Shown here in pieces: positions 12,364 to 22,569 of a stretch of 64,000 nt of DNA. This DNA comes from Eutypella sp. D-1. Lineage: Eukaryota > Ascomycota > Sordariomycetes > Xylariales > Diatrypaceae. A program made the position numbers and the translations under genes. The notes below the pieces were generated by a model. It saw nothing but the letters and a program-made list of their open reading frames with translations, ran no database searches and had not been told where the DNA came from. The DNA lies in assembly GCA_023313575.1 (NCBI GenBank), contig JAJTTP010000001.1, positions 3,968,001-4,032,000 on the forward strand. The letters run 5' to 3'. Numbering within the stretch: the first letter of the stretch is position 1; each line of letters begins with the position of its first letter.

Positions 12364-12918
12364 CAGGGGCGCAACTAACTGCACTGCACTGCACTGACGG
12401 TCCTGGTGCGTTGCAGTGCAGCACATGCACGGCCACCTTTATTTTGGTGCAGTGCAGTGCGTTATATATGCACTATTGCACTGCACTGGTGCGATAGTGC
12501 AAGTTGTGGGGTTGCCGGGGGGGGTAGAATGAAGCCTAAGATTTGTATCGTGATACAGATTTTTGGTGTTTTAGTGGCTATTATGGTGGCTACTATGGTG
12601 GCTACTATGGTGGCTACTATGGTGGCTACTATGGTGGCTACTTTGGTGGCTGGTGGTGGCTGGTGGGGGGGCGGGTTTCCTTCAAGATACTAAGCCACTA
12701 CCAGCCACTATCAGCCACCACCTCAGCCACCACCTCAGCCACCTGTTAGTGATTCAATATAAATATATAAGGTATACTAACAGTGGGCTAAAGAACCTAT
12801 TTTCGTGCGTTATATCTGCACTGCACCACTGCACTGGGGACCCCCAGTGCAGTGCAGTGCAGTGGTGCGCACCAAAAAAAAAGGCCCAGTGCGTGCCGTG
12901 CAGTTAGTTGCACCCCTG
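12364..12918. mobile_element. non-autonomous hAT-type DNA transposon (MITE), 555 bp
   Basis: The ends are terminal inverted repeats: the left begins CAGGGGCGCAACTAACTG and the right, read in reverse complement, CAGGGGTGCAACTAACTG. Sub-terminal copies of TGCACTGCAC and GTGCGTTATAT recur near both ends, as is typical of hAT elements. The interior holds no transposase. It has a 12-nt tandem array (12574-12666) and AGCCACC repeats in the opposite sense (12692-12742), so much of the element could fold back on itself. It sits 585 bp upstream of the secreted-protein start. The near-identical ends and perfect duplication suggest a fairly recent insertion. Confidence 0.85.
12574..12666. repeat. 12-nt tandem repeat (GGTGGCTACTAT unit)
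   Basis: About five to seven copies of a 12-mer, slightly degenerate at both ends, inside the hAT element. Downstream, at 12692-12742, AGCCACY repeats are complementary to the GGTGGCT core, giving a potential stem. The Gly/Tyr-rich frame it creates is not considered a gene. Confidence 0.8.
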
Positions 12919-12926
12919 TCCGTATT

Positions 12927-13529
12927 GTAACAAGCCGGAGAGACGGGAACTAAAGGTAGTGACTGTGGTGAGGTGGTGCTAAAGTGGGCATTCCCGTTGT
13001 CATGGGATCAATGTGAATTCAACACTATAGGCTGTTTTGTACGTATCTGGAAAGCCTTCCTATTACGATACAGTACTTTGTATCAAAGCCTGAATGGTAG
13101 CTTGCACTTCTCCGCTTCATACCGTCATACTTGCATTTAGCAATAGGCTGGGCTAGTTTGAAGCATAAGGCGAAAATAAACGTATTATGGATATTATAGC
13201 AATGACAGAAATAACAGCAAGACCGGTGATACGTTGACCCGGAAAGCGTTAGAAGCCATGAAATCTACCGTGATAGGTAGCACCAGTATCGCATGATTTC
13301 GTATTATATCCCTCTTAATCGTTCTCATTATATCTCCCAGCAGTCATATTCGGGTCTTACCTGTCTTGGGAACACGTAGACTTCGCAATCTAGCCTACAT
13401 GAATGTAGCTGCAAGGCACATAGCGTGAAACTCTCCGGGCAATATGGAAGAGAAAATTCATTTACTCGATGACATCAGTCTAGATGGATTGCAAACTCTT
13501 TCAGGTACCCCTGAGTCCTAGGTAAGAGA
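12927..13529. other. intergenic, nothing recognised
   Basis: Ordinary-composition sequence between the hAT element and the 3' end of the methyltransferase remnant. No open frame or repeat could be supported. Confidence 0.5.
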
Positions 13530-14530
13530 TCAACTATCATTTCTCTCCGAAGCTTTCACCAACACCATGATATGCTCTCCTGACCCTTCCATATACTGTG
13601 TAGCCTGCTGTACAAACAGTCCTGCCCTCTTAAATATTCTTTCTAATTCATCGAGAGTTCTTTCTCGTGCACCGAAGAACATCCCCATAACCAAATCCAC
13701 GTAACAGCTATGCCAATCGAGTTGCGACTCTTTGATAGCGACCTCGTCAATTAGGATAATCGAGGCCTCGCTCATCGCTTTCCTAGTCTGGCGTAAAAGA
13801 TTCACACACTCGTCATCCGACCAATTATGTAGAATCTTCCTAAAATGATAGACTTTAGCATTCGCTATGGGTTGCTCTGTGAAAAAGTCATAATCCTGGT
13901 GCTCGACAACGTCGGACGGAATGCCCACGACACTTGCTTGGAGGTCCTGGTTGATCAACCTGCCAGCCAGATCAGGGTATTTCTGTCGAAATTCCATACA
14001 GGACTGCCCATTTCCCCCACCCACGTCGACGAATACTACCGTATCTTGTGCGCAGTTCTGGATCAGCTGGTCGATCCGCAGCACATCAAATGCCGATTTC
14101 TGCAGTTTATGTGATTCTGCCATCCAGGCTTGTGTGAGGAGATATAGTCCGCCCACCCCCTGGGGTGGCTATCTAGAGCCAGGTCTATATATAGGGGGCT
14201 TCGCCCCCCTATATTCGGGCAGGCCAGGGCATTATGATCACTATATCTGGGCCCTATACTATACTATTATGGCGGGCCTCCGTCGTATTCGCGGGCACCT
14301 ATCACTCTGGTACTTTGTTCCTTGACAACTTGGAAGTCTGCTCTGTCGCCCGGGTTGTTCGCAAGCCAGTCAAACATTGAGTACGGAGTAAATTTCCCGA
14401 GATGAAACGCGGTGGTATCCAGCATTGAAGTGTCCTGGTATGAGTTTTGCGCGAGCAGTGTCGGCATGGCAAGAGCGGACGGCAATACGCCCATGCTGGA
14501 TATTTGGCCTGGAGTAAGCTGCAGAGCCAT
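13530..14530 (-). pseudogene. O-methyltransferase pseudogene (N-truncated, interrupted by repeat)
   Basis: Two separated pieces of a class I SAM-dependent O-methyltransferase. Piece one (14530 to about 14312) carries the end of the dimerisation region (FHLGKFTPYSMFDWLANNP). Piece two (about 14136-13530) carries the SAM-binding motif VVFVDVGGGNGQ, the KVYHFRKILHNWSDDEC segment with the catalytic-type His, and the C-terminus. A 175-bp repeat (14137-14311) lies between them and breaks the frame. The N-terminal ~100 residues expected of this family are missing; an in-frame stop lies 9 codons before the first ATG of piece one. In fungi such enzymes are mostly secondary-metabolite tailoring enzymes, which fits the terpene cyclase 2.4 kb away. 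Confidence 0.8.
14137..14311 (-). repeat. dispersed repeat copy A, inserted in the O-methyltransferase
   Basis: The 175-bp segment matches, in inverted orientation, copy B at 16579-16754. Shared blocks include CTCCGTCGTATTCGCGGGC, AGCCAGGTCTATATATA and a GGGGCTTCGCCCCC hairpin core. Similarity stops abruptly at both ends, which defines the unit. The ends are at best weak inverted repeats. The class is undetermined (MITE-like). The two copies are roughly 70% alike by eye. Confidence 0.7.
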
Positions 14531-15591
14531 TGGTGAAGCTATTTGCAGAGTATTCTAGGAAGTTCTCAGTATTCTTGCTGCCGTAGATAGACCAGTATGC
14601 TAAAAATAACTAAACGCTGTATTTTGAAAGTATACAGATAGAATAAACGTGCAACTTTAGGCACATAAGTTACCACTCACTCGCCAAGCGCTTGTCTGCT
14701 GTAGGATAATAAACATCCGAAGGCAAAAGAGTGTTAATTTGAGCGAGGTAACGTACGAGAATCCAGCTACTAAGAATCCTTGAAATTCTTCCAGTCATTC
14801 CTCAATGAGACTATTCACATGCATATGACCTACATCAATTCAGACGCAGGCGAATCAGTTCTCAACACATGAAGCTGAAGGGTGGCAGTTGGAGCATGGT
14901 TACATGACAGCATGGTGGGAGCATTACTAGGAAAATGCCAAAAGTTAGCTCTTGAGTCACCATTTCGGTCAGGGTTCTCACTGAGTGTTGCATGACCTAG
15001 GATGCAATACTGTCTGAGACTGGTAAGTTAACGGCTGGCGCGTCATACCTAGGTAACGGGAACTGTTGGCATCCAACATCAAACCGTTATTGTAACACAG
15101 AATGCAAAGTCCACGGGTTGGGTATTGCATTCCGCGTGTGTAGAGCGGGGTTCGGCCAATCCACAGCCTTATCCCGACCAACTTTGCCCCCCTGCCCCCA
15201 CCCCTGGGCCCTGTCGCGAGCTCCTCTTCTCAGAAGCAACTGCATATCAGTAGGATGCACTGCGAACCAACAGTCCCAATGAGAATATCGCAGTATATAA
15301 TCACTGCATACACGTTCAGCCCCGGTCGAATCACACCAGCCCCCTCCTGTCTGCGTAGACAAAGGCACTCATGACAAGACTCCGATATTTTGCCAAGTTC
15401 CAGTTTCCTGAAAGTAAACTCCTTTATTTTGGTGTGCGTGTCGACGAACTTGAAACTAGGGGCCGGTAAACATAGTACAATACATATATCCATATGTCTG
15501 CATTTACAATTTAATATAACTGACGGCTTCCTAATGTCTCTTGTTTCCAAGCCCACCTACGATTAAGTCGCCATAGCACACAGTTCAAGCA
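14531..15591. other. intergenic; promoter of the hemerythrin-like gene
   Basis: No coding frame with support. It separates the methyltransferase remnant from the hemerythrin-like gene, whose promoter is expected in the last few hundred bases. Confidence 0.4.
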
Positions 15592-16541
15592 ATGACAACG
15601 AAACCATCCGAAGCTCCCTGGGCTGACGAGCCTTTCAACCTTATCGCTACCCCATCGAAGCGCATCAAGGTCTGTGCCTTTTCATAACAGGCCGCTCTTA
15701 TTGCCGCGGCTGCTAATTCTAAGCTAGGATGATCACTCTTACGTCCGTGTCGCCTCCGACATGGCTCACGCCCATAATGTCATTATTAGAGGGCTCAATT
15801 CCATTGTCCAACAAGCCCCCTACGTGCCCTCTTCTTCTGACCAGGGCTATAATGCAAGGGACGTGAAAGACCTGCTATTCTATGCTCAGTCATGGGTGAA
15901 GATGGTTAATCATCACCATTGGGTTGAAGAATCATTCATTTTTCCAGAAATGGAAAAGGTCAGCGGCAGGCCCGGTTTAATGGATGACCCGAGACATCAG
16001 CACGAGCTATTCCACCCTGGTATGGAAAGGCTTCTGGGATATTGTTCGGCTACGACACCCGAGGAATACCGCTGGGAGGGTGGCATGAAAGACATCATCG
16101 ATTCGTTTAGCAAGGAGCTTACTGATCATCTGTATGCTGAAATCGATGTCATGCTGAAGCTGAATGATTTGGATAGCCTCGGCGTGGGTCAGGCTTGGGA
16201 TAAGGCAGAGACTATTGCCAAGCAAGCAGGCAATATTGCTATGTTGGTGAGTCTATCATGCTACACCCATCCCTCCCCAGCTCACATTCTCGGCCATCCC
16301 TCAACTGAAAGTGAAGTTCCCCAGACCACTGATCCTAAACTTCTAGTACGACGTGTTCCCCTGTGTCCTCGGTTGCGCCGATAAAACCTATGAAGGCGGT
16401 CACCCTTTCCCACCCCTGCCATGGTTCATGCCTTACCTGGTGAAATACTGGTTTGCCGCTGGCAATAACGGTTGGAGGTTCAATCCTTGTGACTGGTGGG
16501 GTAAGCCACGGCCATTGGCATTTGTTCCACATACTAGGTGA
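15592..16541 (+). CDS. hemerythrin-like (HHE) domain protein
   Basis: Three exons, 15592-15669, 15728-16246, 16347-16541; introns of 58 and 100 nt; 263 aa. The His/Glu pattern fits a four-helix hemerythrin-like metal site: MAHAHN, VNHHHWVEESFIFPEME, DDPRHQHELFHPGMERL and LTDHLYAEID. The C-terminal segment (YDVFPCVLGCADKTYEGG and later) is typical of the fungal members. Such proteins may bind a di-iron centre and sense or carry oxygen or NO; the role here is unknown. It lies between two inverted copies of a short repeat and 0.4 kb upstream of a terpene cyclase, so a link to that pathway is possible but not shown. The first-intron donor (GTCTGT) is atypical. Confidence 0.82.
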
Positions 16542-16942
16542 ATCAGAAAGGGGAAAGGGGGTGTCAGGGGTCTATAGGACCAGAGTGATAGGTGCCCGCG
16601 AATACGACGGAGGCTCGCCAGAATAGTATATTTTCAAGGCTTAGATAGATGGATCATAACGCCTTAACCCGTATAAATACAGGGGGGCGAAGCCCCTTAT
16701 ATATAGACCTGGCTTTAGATAGCCCACCCTACGGGCGTGTGATTATATCTCCTTACAGGGGGTTGCCGGAAGTTACAGGATTGGTGTTCTCTAGAGAGTA
16801 AGCTTTTCGGGTATGTATCGAGGGGGCACAGCTCAATAATCCTGTGAACTATACCCATAGTATCAAGCTACCTCGCAGCAACCCTCCGGCTTCTATCTCT
16901 GTACCAAATCTCATGACACCAAACACTTGAGCGCTCCCAGCC
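16542..16942. other. intergenic with repeat copy B; terpene cyclase promoter
   Basis: It contains the dispersed repeat at 16579-16754; the remaining ~190 bp before the ATG at 16943 is the immediate promoter of the cyclase. Confidence 0.5.
16579..16754 (+). repeat. dispersed repeat copy B (inverted relative to copy A)
   Basis: A 176-bp segment beginning ACCAGAGTGATAGGTGCCCG and ending near TATATCTCCTT. It is the inverted counterpart of copy A at 14137-14311. Together the two copies bracket the hemerythrin-like gene. Confidence 0.7.
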
Positions 16943-18176
16943 ATGAAACAAGCGATTCTTGAGTCTAGGATCTCATTGGATTCTGCGAGCCCTCGAGGTG
17001 TTCTGCTTTCTAGAATCAAGGGTCGTATAGCTCACATCCCCGACCTAAAGCCCATCTTTTTCGATTGGAGTGGTATTAAGTCTCGACTTGTCAGTCAATA
17101 CATAGACCTACTCAGAGAGGAGGCTCAAACTCGAATTGAGAGGTATCTTCCAAAAGGCCCACCCTAAGCCTCATATCATCTATGTCTCTGATAATTCCTC
17201 TAGTCTTGGGTTTAGCCATGAAAAGAAGAAGCAGCTAGAGGTTGTAGACTTTGGACTGTTTATAGCTCTTTGGTGGCCTCACGTCCAATTCGGGAAACTT
17301 AAGACTCTGACCTATCTCGTTATTTGGCTATTTACCTGGGATGATGAGATAGATGAGCCAACAGGAGCTTACGCTAGTGACTTCGATGGTGCACAGACTT
17401 ACAGAGAGCATACTCTCCGGTTTGTAGGCAAATGCCTCGGTGTGGCGACTGTTGAGACAGAACTTCGTCCCCTAAACCGAATCACCCAGAGCTTCGACAT
17501 AATAGGTGCTTCTTTACGTTCTTCCTACGATTTTGAGCAACGTCAAAGGTTCTATGATACAATTGCACACTTCATGGAAGCTTCTGAAGCTGAGCAGAGG
17601 TTCAGGCTGGAGGGACAGGTCCCTACATTGGAGCAATATTGGGAATTCCGCCTGGGCACCAGTGCTGTATACATCAGCTCCGCCGCCGCCGAATTCTCGA
17701 TGTCCGCGAAGTTACCTTCAGAGGTGATGAGTTGTAAGGACATGGGAATTATATGGGACGAGACAAACTTTATCATCTCGATAACAAACGATCTTGCATC
17801 CTTGAAAAAGGAGATGCGCCTGGATTGCATGGACAGCATCGTACCTCTGACATTCGCCATGACCACCGACATTCAGGCTGCGATATCCAAGTCTCTGGAA
17901 GCATTGAGAAGATCAAAGAAACGGTTCGACGAAGCGACGAGAGCTTTGTTATCTGCACAAGTGGGGGATGAGGAGAATTACCAGAAGGTGAAACAGTTCA
18001 TCGATGTCCAGAGAAGTAACTGCGTTGGTAATCTCCTGTGGAGGTAAGTGATATGAAGGTCAAGAGCCGTTTTCACTACTAAGATCCTAATACTAATGAT
18101 TATTAGCCTCGAAACACAGAGGTACAACTTGTTAGAGGTGGTCAGCGAAGACGGGAGTCTGACATTTACATTGTGA
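16943..18176 (+). CDS. class I terpene cyclase (sesquiterpene-synthase-like)
   Basis: Three exons, 16943-17142, 17204-18043, 18107-18176; introns of 61 and 63 nt; 369 aa, normal for the fungal family. The aspartate-rich metal motif is D113-D-E-I-D117 (WDDEID). The NSE metal motif is N262-D-L-A-S-L-K-K-E270. An arginine (R216) lies 46 residues before the NSE motif, as expected for the pyrophosphate sensor, and the C-terminal RY pair is R352-Y353, formed across the last splice junction. All catalytic signatures are therefore intact. The enzyme would ionise a prenyl diphosphate (probably farnesyl-PP) and cyclise it; the product is unknown. The neighbouring methyltransferase is dead and the nearest P450 is 29 kb away, so this is a small or decayed terpenoid locus. 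The frame shift between the first two open frames is explained by the 61-nt intron rather than a mutation. Confidence 0.9.
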
Positions 18177-19373
18177 AAGTGGCTTGATACCAGATCCTCA
18201 GACTAGCGTATCATGCCGGGGAAATACTTAGACCGCTTCACTCAGAATCCTGAATACATGGCATAGATAACCCAGGACTCTGTTATGGACGCTTGGCTCG
18301 CTTTTGTTGAGGGCATTCAGAACGATTGCTTGTTATCATAGGTTGTGTTCCTAGACTGACTGTGGTGTCTAATCTGGCCCCTATAGTGGGTCTGTGGTTG
18401 ACAAGCATGGAAGTGAATTAAGCTTGAATCCATAGACGAAGATCTACCGATAGGACTCCATACATGATACACACTAGTAAGGTAGGCGTATCTGTCAACG
18501 GGCAGCTCTTCTTACCACCGATTCAAAAGAAAGATCAACGACTAGGGTAAGACTCAGATACATGTATCGACAGCTGTACGAAGTAGTATACCCCTTTTTT
18601 TCCCCACTGGTCCCCGCATCGCTAAGGTTGTCTTGTCGCACTTTTGCAGCCAAGCTTTTCGGAACCCCAGACTCACAACTCCCGGACGGGGATTTACTCT
18701 ACATACGATCGGACCTGGCGTTTTGGTTTGGCTTCGGTTACTTCTAGATATTTTTAGGTTGTTATTCGGTTCTAGCCGTCCATTCTGCGTGATGTATGCG
18801 TATTTACTTGCACAGGGGAAAGCCTGCGTAAGTACAGTAAATAGTAGCGTCTAACTATACATTGCTTACCCCCCACTGCCCCAGTAAGTAGCCAGGTACT
18901 TGTACCTTCAACCGGGAGCGGGACCGTGCACAAGCGCTAGTACAACTCTGGAGTATGAGTCTTGGCACCTGGGCATATCTACCTTCTAATGAAATTACAA
19001 TGATCGTTATCGCCATGTGACTTCGCGTCGGATTCAACGGCTGTTAACGCGTCTTATGTTCTTACCCTTACCTTCTACTACCCCTGCTCACCCTTCTGGG
19101 GCTCACCTGACTGCAGAAATGCGTGTACCTCTCCTCTCATCAAATGTGTTATCCATTCCTAGGCAACCATTTCATCGCCATCGCATACCCAGCCCAACAA
19201 GTTTAGTCAGGTCTTTTTTATATCCGGTTTTCAAAAATCGCAAGGTCCAGCATCGGACAATATCTAGCAATATAATTCACCATCGCCATTTCCCTGATCG
19301 TGGGTTTATAACCATAATCCCCCTTCGTCCAGGCCTAAGCCCGAGTACAGACAACGTGGTATCGCGTTTCAAA
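18177..19373. other. intergenic, nothing recognised
   Basis: This holds the 3' flank of the terpene cyclase and the 5' region of APN1. From 19017 the sequence is open in frame with APN1 and could encode an N-terminal extension (see that gene). Confidence 0.4.
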
Positions 19374-20782
19374 ATGTCTCGCCGGTCCTCTCGTCAAATA
19401 TCGAGAGTGGCAGCCGCCGAAACTGAAGAGACCCAGATCGAAATGCCCCGAAGCACCAAGACCGCTAAATCCGCACCTAAGTCCAAGGCCATCAAACGCA
19501 AGGCCACTAAGACTGTTCCTGAAGAAGAGGAAGAAGAGGAGACCCCCGTTGTCGAGGAAGCTAAACCGAAGAAGAAGCGCAAGACCGCCAAGGACAAGGT
19601 TGAGGATGCGACACCACTTGCAGAACGGACTGACGTATCTTCGTTGAAGAAGTCCATGTACATCGGTGCCCATGTTAGCGGTGCTGGAGGTTAGTGTTGA
19701 GGACATTGATCCGAGTCACCATCCTATACTAATACGACTGCCAAGGTGTGCATAATTCGATAACCAATGCCGTTCAAATTGGAGCGAACTCATTTGCGTT
19801 ATTCCTAAAGTCACAGAGGAAATGGGCCAGTCCGCCTATAGCACAGGAGGCGCTAGATCAATTCCGCGCCCTGTCCCACTCACATAGCTTCGAGGCCCAC
19901 AAACATTGTGTGCCGCACGGATCTTACCTCGTGAACCTCGCCCAGGCGGACAAGGCCAAGGCCGACCAAGCTTACACTTCGTTCCTAGACGACCTAGAGC
20001 GCTGTGAATCTCTCGGCATTAAGCTGTACAATTTCCACCCGGGCAACACGAACGGGGAGGACCGGGCCGCGGCGATCGGCCGCATAGCGGCGCAGCTCAA
20101 CAAGGCCCACAAGGCCACGAGCACGGTCGTCACACTGCTGGAAAACATGGCCGGGCAGGGCAATGTCATAGGGTCGACTTTTGAGGATCTGCGCGACATC
20201 ATCGCCCTGATCGACGACAAGAGCAGGGTCGGCGTCTGTATCGACACCTGCCACGCCTTCGCCGCGGGCTATGACCTCCGGACACCCGACACCTTCCGAG
20301 CGACCTTCGAGAATTTCGACGAGGTGGTCGGCCTGGGGTACCTCCGGGCACTGCACCTCAACGACAGCAAGGCACCCTTCGAGTCGCACCGGGATCTACA
20401 CGCCAACATCGGGACGGGGTTCCTGGGCCTGCGCGCCTTCCACAACGTCATGAACTACGACGCGCTCCAGCACCTGCCCATGGTGCTCGAGACTCCCATA
20501 GACCGGACCGGATCCGACGGCAAGGTCTTCCAGGATAAGCAGGTCTGGGCCGACGAGATCAAGCTGCTTGAGAGCCTCATTGGTATGGACCCCGAGGGCG
20601 AGGAGTTCGAGGCCCATGATCGCCGCCTGCAGGCTCTCGGCGCCGGCGAGCGGGACAAGATTCAGGACCAGGTCGATCGCAAGGCAGGCAAGGACGCGAA
20701 GAAGGGTGCTAAGAAGGCGAGCACGAAGACCAAGACCAAGAAGAAGGCAGCGGCATCTGAAGATGAGGACGAGTCCGATTAG
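19374..20782 (+). CDS. APN1: AP endonuclease APN1 (endonuclease IV family)
   Basis: Two exons, 19374-19689 and 19746-20782, with a 56-nt intron; 450 aa from the ATG at 19374. The N-terminal ~95 residues are basic and acidic low-complexity sequence with a nuclear-signal-like KPKKKRK. The catalytic TIM-barrel starts at MYIGAHVSGAGG. Zn-ligand motifs are visible: PHGSYLVNLA, ENMAGQG, CIDTCHAFAAGYD, HLNDSK, SHRDLHANIG and LETP. The family cleaves DNA 5' of abasic sites and removes 3' blocks during base excision repair. A Lys-rich tail ends the protein. The frame stays open upstream for another 119 codons (from 19017) with an Arg-rich, presequence-like stretch (RSFLYPVFKNRKVQHRTISS), so a longer mitochondrial form is possible. 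Confidence 0.93.
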
Positions 20783-21072
20783 TCTGTCGACATCGTGTAT
20801 GATTAGATATCTCTCATGTACAAACACTTATGTAGCGTGCCTCCCCCGACGGGATGCCGGACGATCGCTATACGCTAGGATTATTTAGGAGCTTTTAGGA
20901 TTTCTACCACGCAGGCCATTTCTAGTCGGGCAGCTAATGAGCCTATTGAAATATCCAGACCGTTACGTCAAGCGAGATATCAATGCGCGAAACTCGAGGA
21001 TTATATATTTCATATATACATCGAAGGGGCACACACACACACACATGTGGGTGCTCATGATGCGGGATTGAC
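20783..21072. other. intergenic between convergent APN1 and PrpF-like genes
   Basis: A short convergent gap with a CA dinucleotide run near 21032-21045. No terminator-like structure was identified. Confidence 0.4.
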
Positions 21073-22569
21073 CTAGGAGTAATAATACGCCCTCCCCTCA
21101 AACAGCCTCCTAGCGGTGCGCGAGACGGTGCACCGCTCGACGAGCACGCCCTCGTTCCCGTCAGCTCCGCACGCTGCATCGACAATCGAGGGCGATACCG
21201 ATACGACGCAGCCTACATCGATTAATCCTTTGCGGTGCGCTATCCTTACGTGCCTAACGATCTTATTCGAGGCGGCGGCGGCATCAACTGCCCCTGATGA
21301 CAAGCCTGCCCTCTTCTTCTTCTCGTCCGCTTTATCGGACAGCACGGGACTAGGCGTCCGCTCCGGACTAGGCGGTAGCCCGTTCCGCAGACCGTCAGAA
21401 TCACCAGCGCCGCCGACAGCGGCGGCAGACTCCCATGCCACAGTGCCAGGGACGCAGGCGGCCGCCGCAAGGCACACGGCGCCGGTGAGTTGGAGGGTTG
21501 GGTGCGGCTTTCCCATGCTGAAGGCCAGGACCTGGATGTCTGGGCGCTCTCCGTCATTGATGGCATCGGGGATGGGGAAAGGCGCGGGCGGCCAGACAAT
21601 GGCGGCCTTGGGCGTTCCTTTCGTGAGAGCCGCCTCCTCCACCGAGGACGCAAGACCCATCCTTACGGCGCCCGCACAGCGGATCGCTTCGATGGTGGCG
21701 AGGTAGGGCGCCAGGTCCGCGTCGTTCAGGATTGGAGTCGAAGCCGTACCGGGGATGGGCGATGTGAAAGACATCCCGATCCGCAGCTCCGGGGGCAGGG
21801 AGGTGGCGTCGATGACGACAAAGGGGTTCGCGGCATCGATGAGGGTGGTCCGTACGGGCCAGGGGTCTGCCTGTCTACCCTCTTCTAAGCACTTTGTGTG
21901 CCCGCCGAACGTCGTCGCCATACTCGGCAAGGGCACGCGCAACACGTCGACCCTGCTGCCCGAGGGGAACAGTCGGCCCGTCATACTACCGGCGGGCTCT
22001 ACGAAGCCGATCTTGATTTCCGAGCCCGGGGTCGCGACGCCGGGGATAATATAATCGCCGTTCTCGACAACGCGGCCTTCGGCGTCGACCTCGACGGTCT
22101 CGACGTACAGGCGCTGGGTGTTGGTGTTGAAGACGCGGACGTCTACCGTGCCAGCTTTGCCAGGTGGCGTATTCATCTTGACCATGCCCTCCTCGACGGC
22201 GAAGGGTCCGACCCCCGATGCCATGTTGCCGCAACTGCCAGATAGGTCGACCGAGGAGCTGCCCACGCCGACCTGCACAAAGGTGTAATCGACGTCTGCG
22301 CCCGGGACTGATGAAAGTCCTACGACCGCCACCTTGGACGTCGTGCTTGTCGCCCCGCCCAGCCCGTCCACCTGCCGCGGGTCCGCATCCGCGGAGCCCA
22401 TGGCTGCTAGGATTGCCGGCGCCCAGTCCGCCTGCGACGCCGGCAGATGTCGTCGCTGGATGAAGAGGCCCTTGGACGTTCCCGCACGCATGAGCACCGC
22501 CGGAAGCACGTGCCGCTGGCGCGTCCCCTCGCCTGCGAGGCTTTTGTGTGGTGGCGTGGCGATGTCCAT
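21073..22569 (-). CDS. PrpF-family (DUF453) isomerase
   Basis: A single exon of 498 aa from the ATG at 22569, which has A at -3. The frame is open up to 22767 (66 more codons), but that upstream ATG has a poor context. Recognition rests on LPAVLMRAGTSKGLF near the start, DGLGGATSTTSKVAVV, VDLSGSCGNMASGVGPFA (the SGxCGNM motif with the catalytic-type Cys), PGTASTPI and MGKPHPTLQLTGAVCLAAA. PrpF proteins have a diaminopimelate-epimerase fold and isomerise double bonds in aconitate or methylaconitate-type acids. A low-complexity insertion rich in Pro, Ser and Lys lies in the C-terminal third (SPERTPSPVLSDKADEKKK). The substrate in this fungus is unknown. Confidence 0.85.
   Translation of the reverse strand: MDIATPPHKSLAGEGTRQRHVLPAVLMRAGTSKGLFIQRRHLPASQADWAPAILAAMGSADADPRQVDGLGGATSTTSKVAVVGLSSVPGADVDYTFVQVGVGSSSVDLSGSCGNMASGVGPFAVEEGMVKMNTPPGKAGTVDVRVFNTNTQRLYVETVEVDAEGRVVENGDYIIPGVATPGSEIKIGFVEPAGSMTGRLFPSGSRVDVLRVPLPSMATTFGGHTKCLEEGRQADPWPVRTTLIDAANPFVVIDATSLPPELRIGMSFTSPIPGTASTPILNDADLAPYLATIEAIRCAGAVRMGLASSVEEAALTKGTPKAAIVWPPAPFPIPDAINDGERPDIQVLAFSMGKPHPTLQLTGAVCLAAAACVPGTVAWESAAAVGGAGDSDGLRNGLPPSPERTPSPVLSDKADEKKKRAGLSSGAVDAAAASNKIVRHVRIAHRKGLIDVGCVVSVSPSIVDAACGADGNEGVLVERCTVSRTARRLFEGRAYYYS

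Larger units (their letters stand above)
12356..12926. repeat. 8-bp target-site duplication (TCCGTATT) flanking the hAT element
   Basis: TCCGTATT is found at 12356-12363 and again at 12919-12926, exactly outside the terminal inverted repeats. An 8-bp duplication is the hallmark of hAT transposition. Confidence 0.85.

Noticed and set aside
12574..12742. CRISPR-like repeat array
   Set aside because: Units are contiguous 12-mers without spacers, in a eukaryotic genome.
12406..12749. Open frames rich in Gly/Tyr or Met/Val/Ala repeats
   Set aside because: They are translations of the 12-nt tandem array inside the hAT element, open in several frames for that reason only.
16943..17210. Frameshift in the terpene cyclase
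   Set aside because: A 61-nt GT-AG intron (17143-17203) joins the two frames correctly.
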